Positions 49,799 through 62,906 of a DNA stretch of 64,000 bases are shown piece by piece. Every line of letters starts with the position of its first letter. Within the stretch, counting starts at the first letter, position 1. Below the pieces are notes generated by a model that was not told the DNA's origin, searched no databases, and worked only from the letters and a program-made list of their open reading frames with translations. Made by a program: the position numbers and the translations under genes. Origin of the DNA: Tyto alba (lineage: Eukaryota; Chordata; Aves; Strigiformes; Tytonidae); NCBI RefSeq assembly GCF_018691265.1, contig NW_024881278.1:10818501-10882500 (forward strand). The letters run 5' to 3'.

Positions 49799-52700
49799 AA
49801 CAGAATGACTGAAGAAAAGTTTGTTTTCTGTTTGTATTACAGTATTCTGAAGAGCCAGCACAGCCCATTGTGCCTGTGTGCTTGGGGCTATACAAACAGA
49901 CCCCAAAAGTGGAAGATGAGGAAAGAAAATAAAAATGGAGATACTAAAGTTGCCGAAATCGATCAGTCTGTGGTTTTTGCATAGCAGCATGGAAAACTTG
50001 CTTATTAACTCTGTTCTGGGGTAGTAGGGAAATAATTGGGAGGGACATAGCCAGACAAAACAAGAGCTGCATGATCTTCCCTTGGATAGATCAAACAGTT
50101 GTAATTTTGTCGCTAGCAGGTTGGCAAATGCTGCCTGCTTTTGCTTATGAAATGGAAATACTTCAGTGTTCATATTGTCTCCATAGCCCCAGACTAATGT
50201 ACAAACAACAAATAGTCCTTGAGTAATAAAATAATCAAATTATCATGGAGTTAAATTATGTTTTACATCTAAATTTCTGTTTAGGAATCCAATAAAAATG
50301 AACACAAGAATTAGGAAAGAGTGGACAGCTAGTCTGATTTTTTGTAGACAGATTTTTTTGTTAAATGATAATTAAGCAGAATTTTAATGATGGATGTACC
50401 TTTTATTTTAAACCATTTTCAGTTGTACCACGGTTTCATTTGAATCGTAAGGTAGAATATTACCTCAACAATAGTACCGAGGGGTGGGATTCTAATGTAC
50501 TTTAAACACAGCTTCCTATTAGTACTGAAACTGAATGCTATAGGGATTGAAGTCAATACTCTCAGTGAATCTGTAGGGAGTTGGAGCCTTGGGGAGAAAT
50601 ACAGATAACAGTTACAGAATGTTTTCTTGATTGGTAGATGAGATAATTCTCTTTCTTCCCTGAGAAGAAAGTTTTAAATAATTTCACAAACGTAATAGCT
50701 GACTTGATGTTTCAGCGATGAATGCTAGTGTATTTTGTGAAGAACTCATCCATTTTAATTAATTTGAAGGTATCTAGAGTAATCATCAACTGGCTTTAGA
50801 ACTGTAATGACATGTACTCAGAATCAAATGTCTTGCGTATTGTATGTAAAGGGATTTATTCACTTTCTCAGGGTGCTCTCAAATGCAGAGACTTTAGAAA
50901 AACAAAACCATATTCAGCAATCCAAAGAAAACACTAGGTTGTAGATGAAGGTTGAATTACTAGCTTATGGAACTCATGGTACAAACATTTTCTGAATGTA
51001 TAGTGGTCCTGTCACTTTGGCTACTGCACCATGGCATTTTCCTAATGTAGTAAATGTAAAACCTAATAGGCCTCTGGGGCTCTATGTCTAAACAGCTGAG
51101 CAGTAATTACAGGGGACCCATGAGACAGGGACAGAGGGAGAAAAAGTGGAGGCGGCTAGTAAGATCATTTGTGTTCAAATTATGATTTGAAGCAAATTTT
51201 CAGCTATTTTATACTATAAGGAAGAACAAAAACTTATCTTTTTTAATTCTGATGGGAATGGAAGGGGTTTATCATACCTAGAATTAGCACAGAGTTTTTC
51301 CTGCACTGCAGTTTCTCTTTAAGTAGTCAATCCAGTTATACTCTTTACTCCTGACTCCTGTATAGTTCTGTGTGGGACCAACAGTTGTGTTCAAGCTGTG
51401 CAGGAGGAACCAGCCATTGGCTCCTACTGTTGTTGATACAGACTTCAGTTTTGCATTTGTTTCCTTATTCCGTTAAGAGATGGAAATTTGTAGAGTCTAG
51501 ATGTCGGCTAACAAAATATTTGGTGGCAGGATACAGACTCCATTGCTTCTTCCCCTGCCCCCCCTCTGGCTAAGAGCTCAGTGGAGCACCAGCGACTGCT
51601 GTGAACCCAATCTTTGTGTTTGGTAGGTAGAGAAACTTTAGACCCTGTGTGCAGATTAGATTTTTGAAAAAGAAAGAGGCAAATCTGAAAGTTAGGTACT
51701 GTCTGTCAGTAGAGTATGTCACCTTCTTTTTTATTATCTTTTGTAAGATACGTTAAATTATGTTTTCAGTTGTGTTTTTTATGTAAGTGTTCTTTGGATA
51801 ATTACTTTGCTGCTGTTTTTTGTTTCATATCCATAGAGCATGAGGCTGTAAATAATACCAAACTCCTGTGCAGTGAAAATAAATACTGAAGTATGTTGGG
51901 CAGTTATTTTAGACAAGTTCTTATAATGAAATTACTTGTTAATAGCTAATGTTTCTAAGGTGAGTTAACGTTTCTGACAATGTCACTCTTTCTATCTATA
52001 TCTTTTCTATCCCTTCCATCACCCGAGAAATAAGATTGTGTTTTATGTTAGATGCATGTAATGATGCAAATATGTCAAATTATATAAGGCACTGTAAGTC
52101 TCTTGCCTTAGGCATAATTACTGAATAAACAACAGGATAAAATATCAGTGGTGTAAATGTACTGTCTTCAGTGGAATTTACCAGCAGATAACTTGGCCCA
52201 GACATGACAGCAAATCTCTCCTCTAAAATGTCAATATAGCACTAGGGTCCAATTATTTTTATACTCTGCTAATCTTCTTTCACTTTTACAGTGTTACTGC
52301 AGGCTGCTTCTATAAAAAGACTATTGGTAATCTCGGTAGGGAGGCCTCCTTATCAAGCAGTTTCAAAGATTTATGACTTCTGAAAAAATAAAGATTAGTA
52401 GGTAATACTGAATTCATGAAAAAACCTAGTCAGTCTCCAAAAAACTAAATGCAGAACATATATAATACTGATTGTTTTGCCACTTGCAGAAGTTTTCTTG
52501 GATTTTCTCAGATTTGATAATGAGACTTTGTTATAGTTAGAAATCTTTTATATTTTTGCAACACTTGCCTGAAATGGTCCTTTAAAGATACATTTAGATA
52601 TGCCTCATCTATTCATCGCTGAAAATAAATCAGTGCGCATTGATAAATACAATTTAAAAAAAATATGGTCAGGTGAGGAAACCTACTTACCACTTTTAAA

Positions 52701-54286
52701 GTGTCTCACTTAAAGAAAAATTAGTATCAAGAGTATGTCTTGAAAGCCTTGCTTTGATACAGCTTACTGGTAGTATGTTAGAACATAATTAAACTCTGTT
52801 AAAAGAGTACATCTTGTCAAGTCCAGGTACATATTATAAAGAATGAGAAGGTGATTAATATAGGAAAATTTACAGTTGTTATTTGAATACTTGTTAATAT
52901 ATCCATCAAGTTTCTTTAAATTGTCTCTCCCTTTATCCACCTTATGGGGGTAAGCTTTAGACACTCATAAAACATGGGAGGGAGTAGGTTTAAGAGCTTT
53001 AATATTGTACTGATCTCTTACTATGCGTTTAAGAATCTGTTTCACACTACGGGATCGGGATGTCCATAAGCAGACTTGTTTCACAGAGTGGCTTTGCAGT
53101 GACATCTGGGCATTTGTTTCAGTAACACTTTTTTCCTAAAAATCACTGTTAGGTAGCTGCTGCTGCTGCTCCTTTGTAATTTAACATAAAATACATTGAT
53201 AGCTATCTGTGTTCATTAGTAAAACAATTACTTACTTACTTGTATGTTTGCAATTGAGTAAACCCAGATTTTGAGATGGCCACATGTAAAACTACCATCT
53301 GAATATCTGTGATAGTTGTTTACACAAAACCCTGCTGTTACATTCTCCAGACATAGGCCTTTTTCTACATCCAGAGAGCTCTTTACCGAATAACTCCTGT
53401 GTTCCAAAAAAATCATGACCTAAGTTTTGATTGAGGGTAGGAAGGGGAAAGGATTGTGAAAAACAGTTGTATCCTGTCAAGCTATTATAATAATAATTGT
53501 ACTGTGGGATTTTTTTGTTTACTGTCCTTCAAAGTGAATGTTAATTTAAGAGCAAACAATAATGCCAATACACTTATCAGTCCTTCAGCAAGAGGTAGTA
53601 TTAGAGTAACTCCTAAATTCAGTAAAATCAGTCCTAGCATGCCAGACAGGAAAAAAAAAATAGCTACAATACGTCAGCATATAATATAATCTGTCAGCCT
53701 TCTGTAGACTTCATCAGGGTTTAGTATCTTTTCCAAGATAAAAATTCAGTTGACCTTTTACCTGTATTCTTAACATGTCCTGGCTTCTATTTTTTTTTTA
53801 TATATCTGGCTGCTGCATACAGAGTAAAAATAGAGCTTTTTTTGTTATTAAGGCCTATTCTGATCTTCAGATGTGATTGGGTGTTTCCAGTGGCTGCTGA
53901 TTAGCGAGAAGACTGAGCAGCATGTTTTAGCCTACCTTTGCCTCTCAGCAGGAATTACAGTGCAATAAGAATGGTCTCTGAAAGAATAAGATAGAGGGAA
54001 GAGGGGAGTGGAGGGCAGCATTGAAGCAATAACAAAAAAAAAAGCTTAAGTAATGGGTCCAACTGTTTCTAGAAAGGTATATTGGAGCCTTAAGATCATA
54101 TTCTAACAGCACTATCATAACCATCAAGGTTTTATATATGTTGGGAAGCCATTTAAGTGTTTTATGTGGATTTTGGAATAATTATATAATGATTATGTGC
54201 AAAATGCTCTGGATTTGCCCTTGAAAGTTTCTTACAGTACATATGCAGGTGGTTGCAGTTCTGTGTAAATACCTATGGGTGTTTTT

Positions 54287-54317
54287 CTCTGTAAAATACA
54301 GACTCTGTAAAATACAG
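54287..54317. repeat. Tandem 16-bp duplication
   Basis: Two adjacent copies of ctctgtaaaatacag with period 16 (54287 and 54303), identical over 15 bases. It is probably a small slippage or end-joining duplication. Confidence 0.9.
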
Positions 54318-57300
54318 CTGTCTTTATGGCCATGACCTTGACAGGAGTCACTACTATTATACAAATAGAAAGGAGGCAAATCAAATATCGTTAGTAGCTA
54401 AAATACACACTTTCTATGCCTTTTTTTTAAAAAAAAAAAACAAAAAACTAGATACATAGTTGATTTTTCTTTCCAGAGAAAAATGTTGTCTCTTCTTCCC
54501 CCAAATCAAGATAGGTCTGTGCCATGCGTATCACTTAAATGTTTGTGTGTTGTCCTTGGTTTTATCTGCCACCTACATTCATAAAAGGAAATTAAAACGA
54601 ATTCTCATTACTCAATGTAGTGATCATTAGTCACTTTAACATTTGGAGGAAGGTAATATGAATTTTTACTTCAGTTTATTAGATGTTATAATTCAATACT
54701 AATTGTTATAAGCTAACCTATTTAAAATAGCAATATTTTCTCTCACTAAATGAGAAATTTTTCTACCTTTGCTCTCCTTTGGAAAAAAACCCCTGTTTCT
54801 TAAAATCTTTTAAATTATTTATAACTTGTAGCTTTTAATAATGGAAAAAGGGGGAAACAAAAGACTGTTCTTTCAAAAACCAGAAATTATTCCAAGATTG
54901 GGTGTCCAATCTAAATCCATTATCAATTGATTTAGAATGATGAGCTTTTTTAACTTGAAAAAACACTGCAGATTTCAAAGATACTCCTACAGACAGTTAA
55001 TAAAGATCTTGTATTTTAGTGTATATAGTTGTCTTATGGCCTGAAAATTAAGAGACAGAGCATATATAGGGGTATTTTGGGGTCCATTTTTGATGATTCA
55101 TTGGATGAGATATATGAAAATTTATTATATGTTTACAGGTAAAGTCAGCATATGCAGAAGTTAAAATGAGAGAGCTTTCTGATCCTGTAGCTCATTTGAA
55201 CACTTTTGATTTAGTTACTGGTGGTGGCTGAAGGCAACTCTGAGAATGAGGTGCCAGAAGAAAGGCCAAATACACCAGAAGGTGGCATATTGCTCCTGTT
55301 GCTGCTTCTCATAGAAGGTCTTATTTTAAAAAATACTGTTTTGGCTGAATTATTAGCCATGTGATAGTGAATTAAGATGATGAAGTTCAAATAATATTTC
55401 TGGCTAATGTTCTGTCTGTCTTTGAAAAGTTTTGGTTCTTATATATTCAAAATTTAATCTGTAAAAAAAGTTCTTTTAACATTTGTGGTTAATATGATAG
55501 TTCCTTTAACTTTCTTTGAAGATAAAGGATTGTAATGGGATATTAGGAATTGCTTGTTTAGATCAAAAATTTCTAACAGGTAGCAATAGGCCATAAACAC
55601 AGCGCTCTGCTCGTTACTTTAAACAGCAGATTACTTCAGTTAAGACGTCAGCTTTTCAAGTCTCCTTTGTTGCTGTAGGATTCTTTCATAGAATGTATTC
55701 CTCATACTTAGTAACTTGAAAATGAGTTTCTTTGATGAAAATGTGAGAGAAACTCTCTTTAGTAGATGATAGTATCCTCAATGGGCTGGAAAATATAAAA
55801 AAAATTGCTTTCATATTTCCCATGGTTAAAGGAAGATTGAGTTCTAAATAGCTGATTCCAAATACATGTTGAAGACTAACACAGAGATCCAACAGATTTT
55901 TTCTTAGTGTTTATATGTAGACATACCTTCAAAGATGTAATCTTAGGCACAGACTGAAAAATATAACAGTTGGTTATAATACCCTCTAGAAGGTATTTGT
56001 TTTGGTTTTCGTTTTTCAAATTATTGCTGTGTTTCTTACTCCTGAGACAAATGCTACATATTCCTGTAGTACCTCTTTGAAACTAGTGTAAAGCTGGTTT
56101 TAAAAAGCAGCTCATTTTGCACATAACATTGCAGTGATCTTCCCTCTGCATTTCTGGAAAACTTGTTACACAAGACCTCTTTTAACAGGACTTAATTTGG
56201 ACTAGAAAATTATTTATTGGTTTTTTATTGTATCCAAACCCCAGGACATACTGCACTAATCCTGTAGTGCTGTGTGGTGCTGTAAAAGAGTTGTTCAGTT
56301 GATGTTTCGGAAGATTGCAATTAGCATTGGAAAAGATCTTTGTCAGATCATTTAACTAGTTAAGTGTCTCTACATATTGTGATAAATTCATGTAATGTGC
56401 TGGTTTGGGACTATTTCCTTCCTTATTCTTTAATCTGAAATACATGTAAATATGACTAACAGTCAAAGCAATTTTAACTATTTCTTCCTCTCCTAATTCA
56501 GTTTTATTTACAATAATGAAAATTGAATGCAAGTCTTCTGGAAAATCCTCAGCAAGGAGTAAATTGGTATTGCTTTGTCCAAGGAGCAGACCAGAAATTG
56601 GATTTTTATCCAGGACATAGACTGCTTTAAATTTTTACAAGAACTGCATTTGTTTTTTGTGCAGCTCTCTACTGTAAGATGCACGCAGAAGAAAAGCGAG
56701 CCTGGGATGGGGAAGAACAACTTTACCTTTCCTGTGCCATCACTCAAATCAGATTAATTTTAAAATTTGCATTTGCAGAAGATTTATAGTTAGAGAAAAA
56801 TTGAAAACATTATTTTTACTATTATAATGTCAGTTTTTCTACTGACTCCTGCTTTCTGTGAGCAGTCTGGTATCAAAAGCCTCTGCACTTCTGATCCTTT
56901 GAAAACTGAAAATCTGTATTTTGCAGTTTAGCTGCAAAATCAGTGAAAGCCATAAGGCCTGGAAAAGGCCTTTGGTAGGTTGTTCAGTACAGTTTTTACC
57001 TTGGCAGAGTAAATGAAGCCTGTATTTATCTGTCAGCATAATGCTAATCTGGTTTCCCAACATCTGACAGAAGTCCCTCATTGAGTTTAAAGTCAACAGT
57101 AAAGTTGAGTAAAACTAGTTTCTTCTTCTGTGGGTGTAGAATTGTTATGTGTATTTGGCATTTTGCAGTTTATCATTAATTTAACAAGAATGCCTTTAAA
57201 GCTACTATGTCAAGCTTTGGGGGTTTGAGTAATTATATGAAAAGCATTGGAATCCCTTTGGAATTTTATGTGAAGGCTTGTTTAACAGGCGAGGAGTATA

Positions 57301-57790
57301 GTTGCTGAAATGAATGTGGGAAAAGTAAGGAATAACGCAAGATTTTTCTATTAAAAAATATTATTTAACTGAGCTTAAATGAGATAACAGAAAGCTGTTG
57401 TTGCTATATACTGGCAGTACTTTAAAAAATAAATTCACTCCTAACTGGTAAAGTAGACCATATGTTCTCCATGTGAATTAATAATTTCTTAGGTTTTATC
57501 ACAGTTCTGTCCTTTTTGTTGCTTTCATACTTAAGTCTTACATTTATCAAGCAGACAGTAATCATTTGTTTTCCTCTTTGAGTGCTTGCATAATTGGTTT
57601 ACGTATTCAATCCAGTAAGCCTATTTTATGTAACTGGGAAACAAATTAAGGTCAAATTCAGGTAAAAATATGGAGAAATACTTTATAGTTCTATAGTTTT
57701 TCATCTTGACATCCAGTGAGCGATCTATTAAGGGAAGGGTAGAGGCTGGTCTTCTGAAAGGGCAGTGTGCTGAGAAGTTTTGTGCTAGAC

Positions 57791-58846
57791 TGACATGGTT
57801 TGAGCCCAGAGGGCAACTGAGCACCACACAGCTGCTCACTCACCCCTTCCCCCTCAGGGATGCGAAGGAGAAAATAAAGCAAAAGGCATGGGATTCCAGA
57901 TAAAGACAGGGAGGGATGACTTGCCCATTATGATCACAGGCAACAGACAAGCCTGTTAGGGGAAGAAAAGAACATCAATTTAATTAAACCACCACCACCA
58001 CCACCACTTAAATTAACTGAGTAGTACAATCAGAGTAGGACAGTGAGAAGCATTACCTCATTTTAAAAACACCTCCCCGGCTCAGTTTTGCTCCTGATTT
58101 CTCTATTGCCTCCCCCTCAAGAGGTGCAGGGGGACAAGGAATGCGGGGTGCAGTCAGTTCATCACCCGTTGGGTCTGCTGCTCATTCCTCCTCAAGGGCA
58201 GTACTCCTCGTGTTCTTCCCCTGCTCCAGTGTGGGCTCCCTCTCATGGGAGACAGTCCTCCATGAACTTCCTCCAACGTGAGTCCTTCCCACGGGCTGCA
58301 GCTCTTCACAAACTGCTTCAGCATGGGTTCCTTCTGCAGGCTGCAGCCCTTCCCGAGCTGTTCTGGTGTGGGTCTGTCCTGCCTGTCACAATCCTCCCAG
58401 CGACAACTGCTCCAGCGTGGGCTTCCCTCAGAGTCCAGTCCTTCTTCAGGCGCAGCCGCCTGCTCTGGCTCGGGCTCCTCTGCACACTGCAGGTTGGTCT
58501 GTGCTCCACTGTGGACCTCTGGGGGTGCAGGGGGACCAGCCCTGACATCTCACCATGGGATACTGGGGGGGTCTCTGCTCCAGCATACCTTCCTCCCTTC
58601 CTCTTCCTTCCACTGACCTCAGTGTTTGTGTACATGTTTCTCTCAACTCCCAACCCCCCCCCTCCCAGGTTCCTCTTCTTAAATTATCTCAGAGGTGCAG
58701 CCACCGTCGCTGACTGGCTCGGCCCTGGCCAGAGGTGGGTCCGACTTGGAGCCGGGGGAGCTCCAAGAAGCTTCTCACAGGGGGCCACTGCTGCAGCCCC
58801 CTCCCCTGCTGCCAGAACCCCACTGCACACACGAACATAAGAGATG
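57791..58846 (-). mobile_element. LTR, about 1.06 kb, minus strand, same family as 35342-36406
   Basis: On the plus strand it opens 'tgacatggtttgagccc', the reverse complement of the LTR end. It carries the antisense of the same G-rich internal blocks and the conserved 'agaagcttctcacaggggg' U3 block (58767-58785). It fades out near 58846, where 'cccactgcacacacgaac' is a mutated form of the 'ccactcactcaaac' start. The CCAAT box has become CCAGT (58711-58720 region) and the TATA-like box reads TAATTTAA. No target duplication is visible. It is more decayed than the 35342 copy. A 250-codon plus-strand open frame (58088-58840) runs antisense through it. Confidence 0.88.
57989..58007. repeat. (CCA)n microsatellite inside LTR
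   Basis: Six CCA units plus one base, at about the same place in the LTR where the 62689-63704 copy carries an A27 run. Confidence 0.9.
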
Positions 58847-59516
58847 CCTCCTGAGATCATTCTAGGTTCAGGTGGGGCACACCTTACGCAGAGAGAATAC
58901 CCCTTGAATGTAATGGCAAGTCATTAGTTTGCTATTACTGCAAAGTATCTAGTTCTTGATGTTTATTACAGAAGTAGCAGTTCAGGCTGTCTTTTATTGT
59001 ATCAGTCGTCCTTGTTAATGGTTTTGTCTACATACTGTTTCAGTGTAGTTTTCCCTAGGTTGCATTGTATTAGAAAGACTTTATAAATAAGATGACGGTG
59101 TAATGGATAAATCTTTGAATTTTAAATTGCCATGAAATGAAGCACAAAACAGTACATTTGGGAACATAGTAGACTCTGGTTTGGCGTAATTTATTCATTC
59201 AGTCCATATTTAATGTTTTGAATACTGTACAGAAGGAATCTAGCTCTTAAAAATTAGAGTATCACCAGCATAAGCTTATTTTCTCTTTGAAAATAATTCC
59301 TTTGGTAGGTAGACAGATAAATGGACAAAAGTCTACTACATTAGGTTTGTATAGTAATAGATTAGTTTGTTATATGACATGGGTCCTTGTAATTTAGTTA
59401 ATAAACTGATTTCAAGAGTTTTGGTTTCTTCCTCTGTAAAGAAACATTGCACCTATCAATAAATACCTTTGACTTACTCCATTTAGACAATTTTATTTCT
59501 CTAGTCTATGGTCCCA
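58847..59516. other. Non-coding unique DNA between LTR pieces
   Basis: Stop-dense AT-rich sequence. No retroviral gag, pol or env similarity is seen, so the flanking LTRs are not shown to belong to one provirus. Confidence 0.5.
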
Positions 59517-59563
59517 TGTCATGGTTTGAGCCCAGAGCGCAACCGAGCACCACGCAGCTCACT
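59517..59563 (-). mobile_element. 47-bp LTR scrap, minus strand
   Basis: The run 'tgtcatggtttgagcccag' to 'gagcaccacgcagctcac' closely matches the first about 47 bases of the plus-strand view of the 57791 LTR. The match then stops abruptly at 'tatggaatc'. It is the extreme 3' end of an LTR, left by a deletion or a partial copy. Confidence 0.8.
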
Positions 59564-60474
59564 ATGGAATCAGCCGGAACTATTTTATGATTTAATTACT
59601 GTGAGGGAGGAGCCTAAGTATGCTGTAAAGCTTAACATAGTGCTTATGCAGGATTGTAAAGTCTGCTAAGGCCTGGGGGAATATTTACTCTGGACATTAG
59701 ATCAGACCCTAAGAACTTAAATGAACATTCAAAGAAGTCAATGTTAGAACTGTTGTTGACTTCAGTGGAGAACAGGACAAATTCTAATTATAAAAATAAG
59801 AAAACCAACCTTTCTGCACTAGTGGGCGCTTTAATAAAACATGCTTCTTGTCTGAATCCTTTATGTGACACAGATCATATCTTCCTTTATTTATGCATAT
59901 CCCATTATTCAGGATTGTAACTGCAGTAATGTACAATAATTTACAGTACTCAAAATTCAGAATAAAAGCATGTTAAATTCAGCTATTGGTGTTCATATTA
60001 TCTTGTGCTTTTCTATGCAGGTAATTACATTTTAGTCATTAAAGTGCAACACTTCATAGTGGCTAGAATGACTGTCATGCATTTTTAATGGTTTTTCTAA
60101 GTGTCATTAAGTGGTAATTTGAAAAAAATAAACAACCAACAGTATACACAATTGGTTATTAATAAAGCCTGTTCTTAATTCACTTTTAAAATCAATGAAA
60201 GTTGTGGTATGAAATGTAGCATCAGATTATAACTGCTTTTTTATGTAAAACACTCAAATATTTTATATACACTCTTTCGATCTGTCTGTTCTACATGCAT
60301 ACTTACATATCAGGAGTATAATAGTACATCTGCTTGATACTAGTTGATATGGGGATCATTACCAGTATTGCTTGGTGGTTTTTCTGTCCTGTGTCTAACT
60401 GATGAAATGTTTTGACTTGCATGTGGCTCCTGCTGTGTGTCTGCTAAAAGTGTCTGGTTTTAGTCACAAAACAT

Positions 60475-60501
60475 AATAAAGCTTTATAATAAAGCTTTAT
60501 T
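60475..60501. repeat. Palindromic 13-bp tandem duplication with AATAAA on both strands
   Basis: The unit aataaagctttat occurs twice in tandem (60475-60487 and 60488-60500), followed by T. The sequence aataaagctttatt is its own reverse complement, so AATAAA hexamers appear on both strands. Confidence 0.95.
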
Positions 60502-60780
60502 TTCTATTCTAATTTTTTCCAAATCTTTGCTAGCCTACACTGAAACCATGCAGTGGCAGAGCCGTGGCTGTTTTACCTTCTATCTTCCCATTTCATAGCT
60601 GTTGAAGATGGGGTGTGAGACATGGTCTGGGTGGGTGTCTGGCAGCTGGCCAGGTTCAACCCAACTTTAAAGGCTTTTTTAAGTCTATGTAAATTGTGAC
60701 TCTGTTGCAGTCAGAGGTTATAATTTTGCTTGAGTGAATACTCCTGCTTGCTTCTTCAGGCCCTTCTTTAGGAATAATTT

Positions 60781-60802
60781 AAAAAAAAAAAAAAAAAAAA
60801 AA
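60781..60802. repeat. A22 homopolymer
   Basis: Twenty-two uninterrupted A residues after 'ggaataattt'. It could be the tail of a retrocopy on the plus strand, but no coding similarity was seen upstream. Confidence 0.95.
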
Positions 60803-62594
60803 GTGCCTGGCATGCATTTACTCCCATGTGTTTTCATGTCTGTGAATGATGTGGCTTTACAGTAGTTTACAGTGCATCATATGTATACATAAATATTTTG
60901 TATGTTGATTCATTTAGCTTTTCCTGTTAGAGTCATTAAATACACAGGACAAAACTACATGTACCTAGTTGCTGCTTTTAAGTTTTATCATCTGTTCATT
61001 GCAGTTATTTATGCTGTTTCAGCATGTCTTTGTAGTAAGCATCCATACCAAATAAATTTTCTCCTGGGAGTTGTATGCTTTTCTTAAATATTCATTAAAT
61101 GAGATGCATGGTATTCATGCAGTCTGCTGCTTAGTGCATTGAAACCTCAGAAAATGCACTGTTTGTAAATTCTTTGTAGAATGAGCCAAGGTTTTCCTCC
61201 TCTACCCAAACATGTCAGAGTCCAAGACATGTTGCTAACAGTGGTGGTGTTCTGCATGCAGGACTGATTTGGAAGGTTTAAGATCTGGAGAAAATGGGTG
61301 TGGCAATGCCTGTGTGTCCTGAGTGCAAACTGCAGTGTCTCTTGACCTGCTGTTCCTGATAAACTAGGAAGGGTTATAAACAGGATAAATGTGTTCTTGC
61401 TCCTCTACTGGTAATGTCAAAAGTACAGAATAAAGACTGCTGGACAGATTAAATAGCCTAATTTTTGGCCTCAGTCATGCATGTAGAATCTAGTTCATAT
61501 CTCAAGTTCAACAAAGGGTAAAAACTGTCCTAGGTGTCAGAACTTTTTGCTGGATAAAAGTGGTTTGATGACAAAATACTGGTCTTACCTTTAAGTCTTG
61601 CCTTTCTCTCCATGGTAAGCATTAGTCAAAACACCTCTAAGAATGTAACTCTTATCCAGAATGGAATTTCATGTTGAAAATAAAAATTTCAAGACCTGTT
61701 CTCCTGAAACTGGGAGGGTGAGACACCTGTTACGTTTGAGCTTTTCTCACCATGCAGCTACTTGTACTCATAAACCTGACTATTTATGAGTTCCTCCCCA
61801 GAAAAGTGATTGGGTTTGCCCATGGAGGTGACAGCTACCCTAGGTATTACAGCCCTGCAGAAGCCTGGTTGGAATGTTGCACGTTATGATACCTGACTCC
61901 TCCTGCGTAATTGTTGTGCATGACGAATGCCTGGTACAGGAAGCAGTCTGTGTGCTGGATGTGATCAACGGCTTGTTGTGATAGAGGAATATTGTTTAAT
62001 CTGAAACTGGAGACTGGATTTTTTTGTTTGTGTTTTCAAAAGATAACAGGGAAAAGCATCCTTAAAGGTGCTCAGACATCTGATATTTTTTTTTTTTTTA
62101 AATGTTTATTTACAAAACAGGCTTGGGCTGTGAAATCCAGCTATGGATTCCCTGTTAAACTGATTTCTCTCATTTGGGGTAAGATAACTGCTGAAGCCTA
62201 CTTTGGGCTATATACAGAACATATCAGATAAACAATTATATAAAAAAACCCCACAATTTTATCCAACTCTCCAGTTTGTCTGCTACCACACGCACAAAAA
62301 AAAAAAGATCCAAAGAAGTCTGCATCAAATCTGTGAGATAGCACTTTAAAATAAGTACAGATGTAATAAATAATTTTTAATATTCCTATGAAAAAACAAA
62401 GTTAAACCAAAGTGTGCAGTTGCTGTCTGGAGTACTATCTGAAGTTACCATGCAATACTATTGCAATTTACTATGCTCTACTATTTAAAGAGAAGCATTG
62501 CAAATACCTAGCATCAGTGGTGATGTATAATCTACCGCAGGAGGTCATAAACAGATGACATGGAACAACAAAAGACAGATATGTTCAGACACTT

Positions 62595-62610
62595 AAAAAA
62601 AAAAAAAAAA
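62595..62610. repeat. A16 homopolymer
   Basis: Sixteen uninterrupted A residues, about 80 bases before the LTR at 62689. Confidence 0.95.
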
Positions 62611-62852
62611 GTGTTCTCACAGCTGCGTTTTGCATACTCTGTTATCGAGTGGTCTCTCTTAAATTCATGTTGGTGTTATTTCCTTTATTGTCATGGCCTG
62701 AGCTCAGACGGCAACGGAGCATCACATAGCTGCTCACTCTTCCATTCCCCTCCAAGTGCTGGAAGGAGAAAATAAGCAAGGGATTGGGATTTGAGACAGA
62801 GAACATTGAATCACACATTATGGTCACAGGCAAGAGCCAGACTCATCAAGAG

Positions 62853-62906
62853 AAAAAAAAAAAAAAAAAAAAAAAAAAACAAAAAAACAAACAAACAAAA
62901 AACCCC
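62853..62906. repeat. A27 run plus AAAC units inside LTR
   Basis: Twenty-seven A residues (62853-62879), then AAAC units and an A6-CCCC end (62897-62906). On the LTR sense strand this is a long T-run. Confidence 0.95.

Larger units (their letters stand above)
41210..57790. other. Non-coding unique DNA, about 16.6 kb
   Basis: This is the longest stretch free of identifiable transposons. No gene is recognised. The 167-codon minus frame at 49670-50173 owes much of its length to the A-rich repeat at 49714-49798. An AT-rich block around 44200-44345 has homeodomain-type TAATT motifs. A short tandem duplication lies at 54287-54317. Confidence 0.5.
59564..62688. other. Non-coding unique DNA
   Basis: No gene or transposon is recognised. 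It contains a palindromic tandem repeat (60475-60501), an A22 run (60781-60802), an A16 run (62595-62610), and a patch around 61720-61990 that is richer in GC and CpG than its surroundings. Confidence 0.5.

Noticed and set aside
49670..50173. 167-codon minus-strand open frame
   Set aside because: Much of the frame is translated A-rich simple repeat on the opposite strand (F- and V-rich run), and the rest has no recognisable domain.
60781..60802. Poly(A) tail of a processed pseudogene
   Set aside because: The few hundred bases upstream contain no gene-like open frame or recognisable cDNA sequence, and no target duplication was found.
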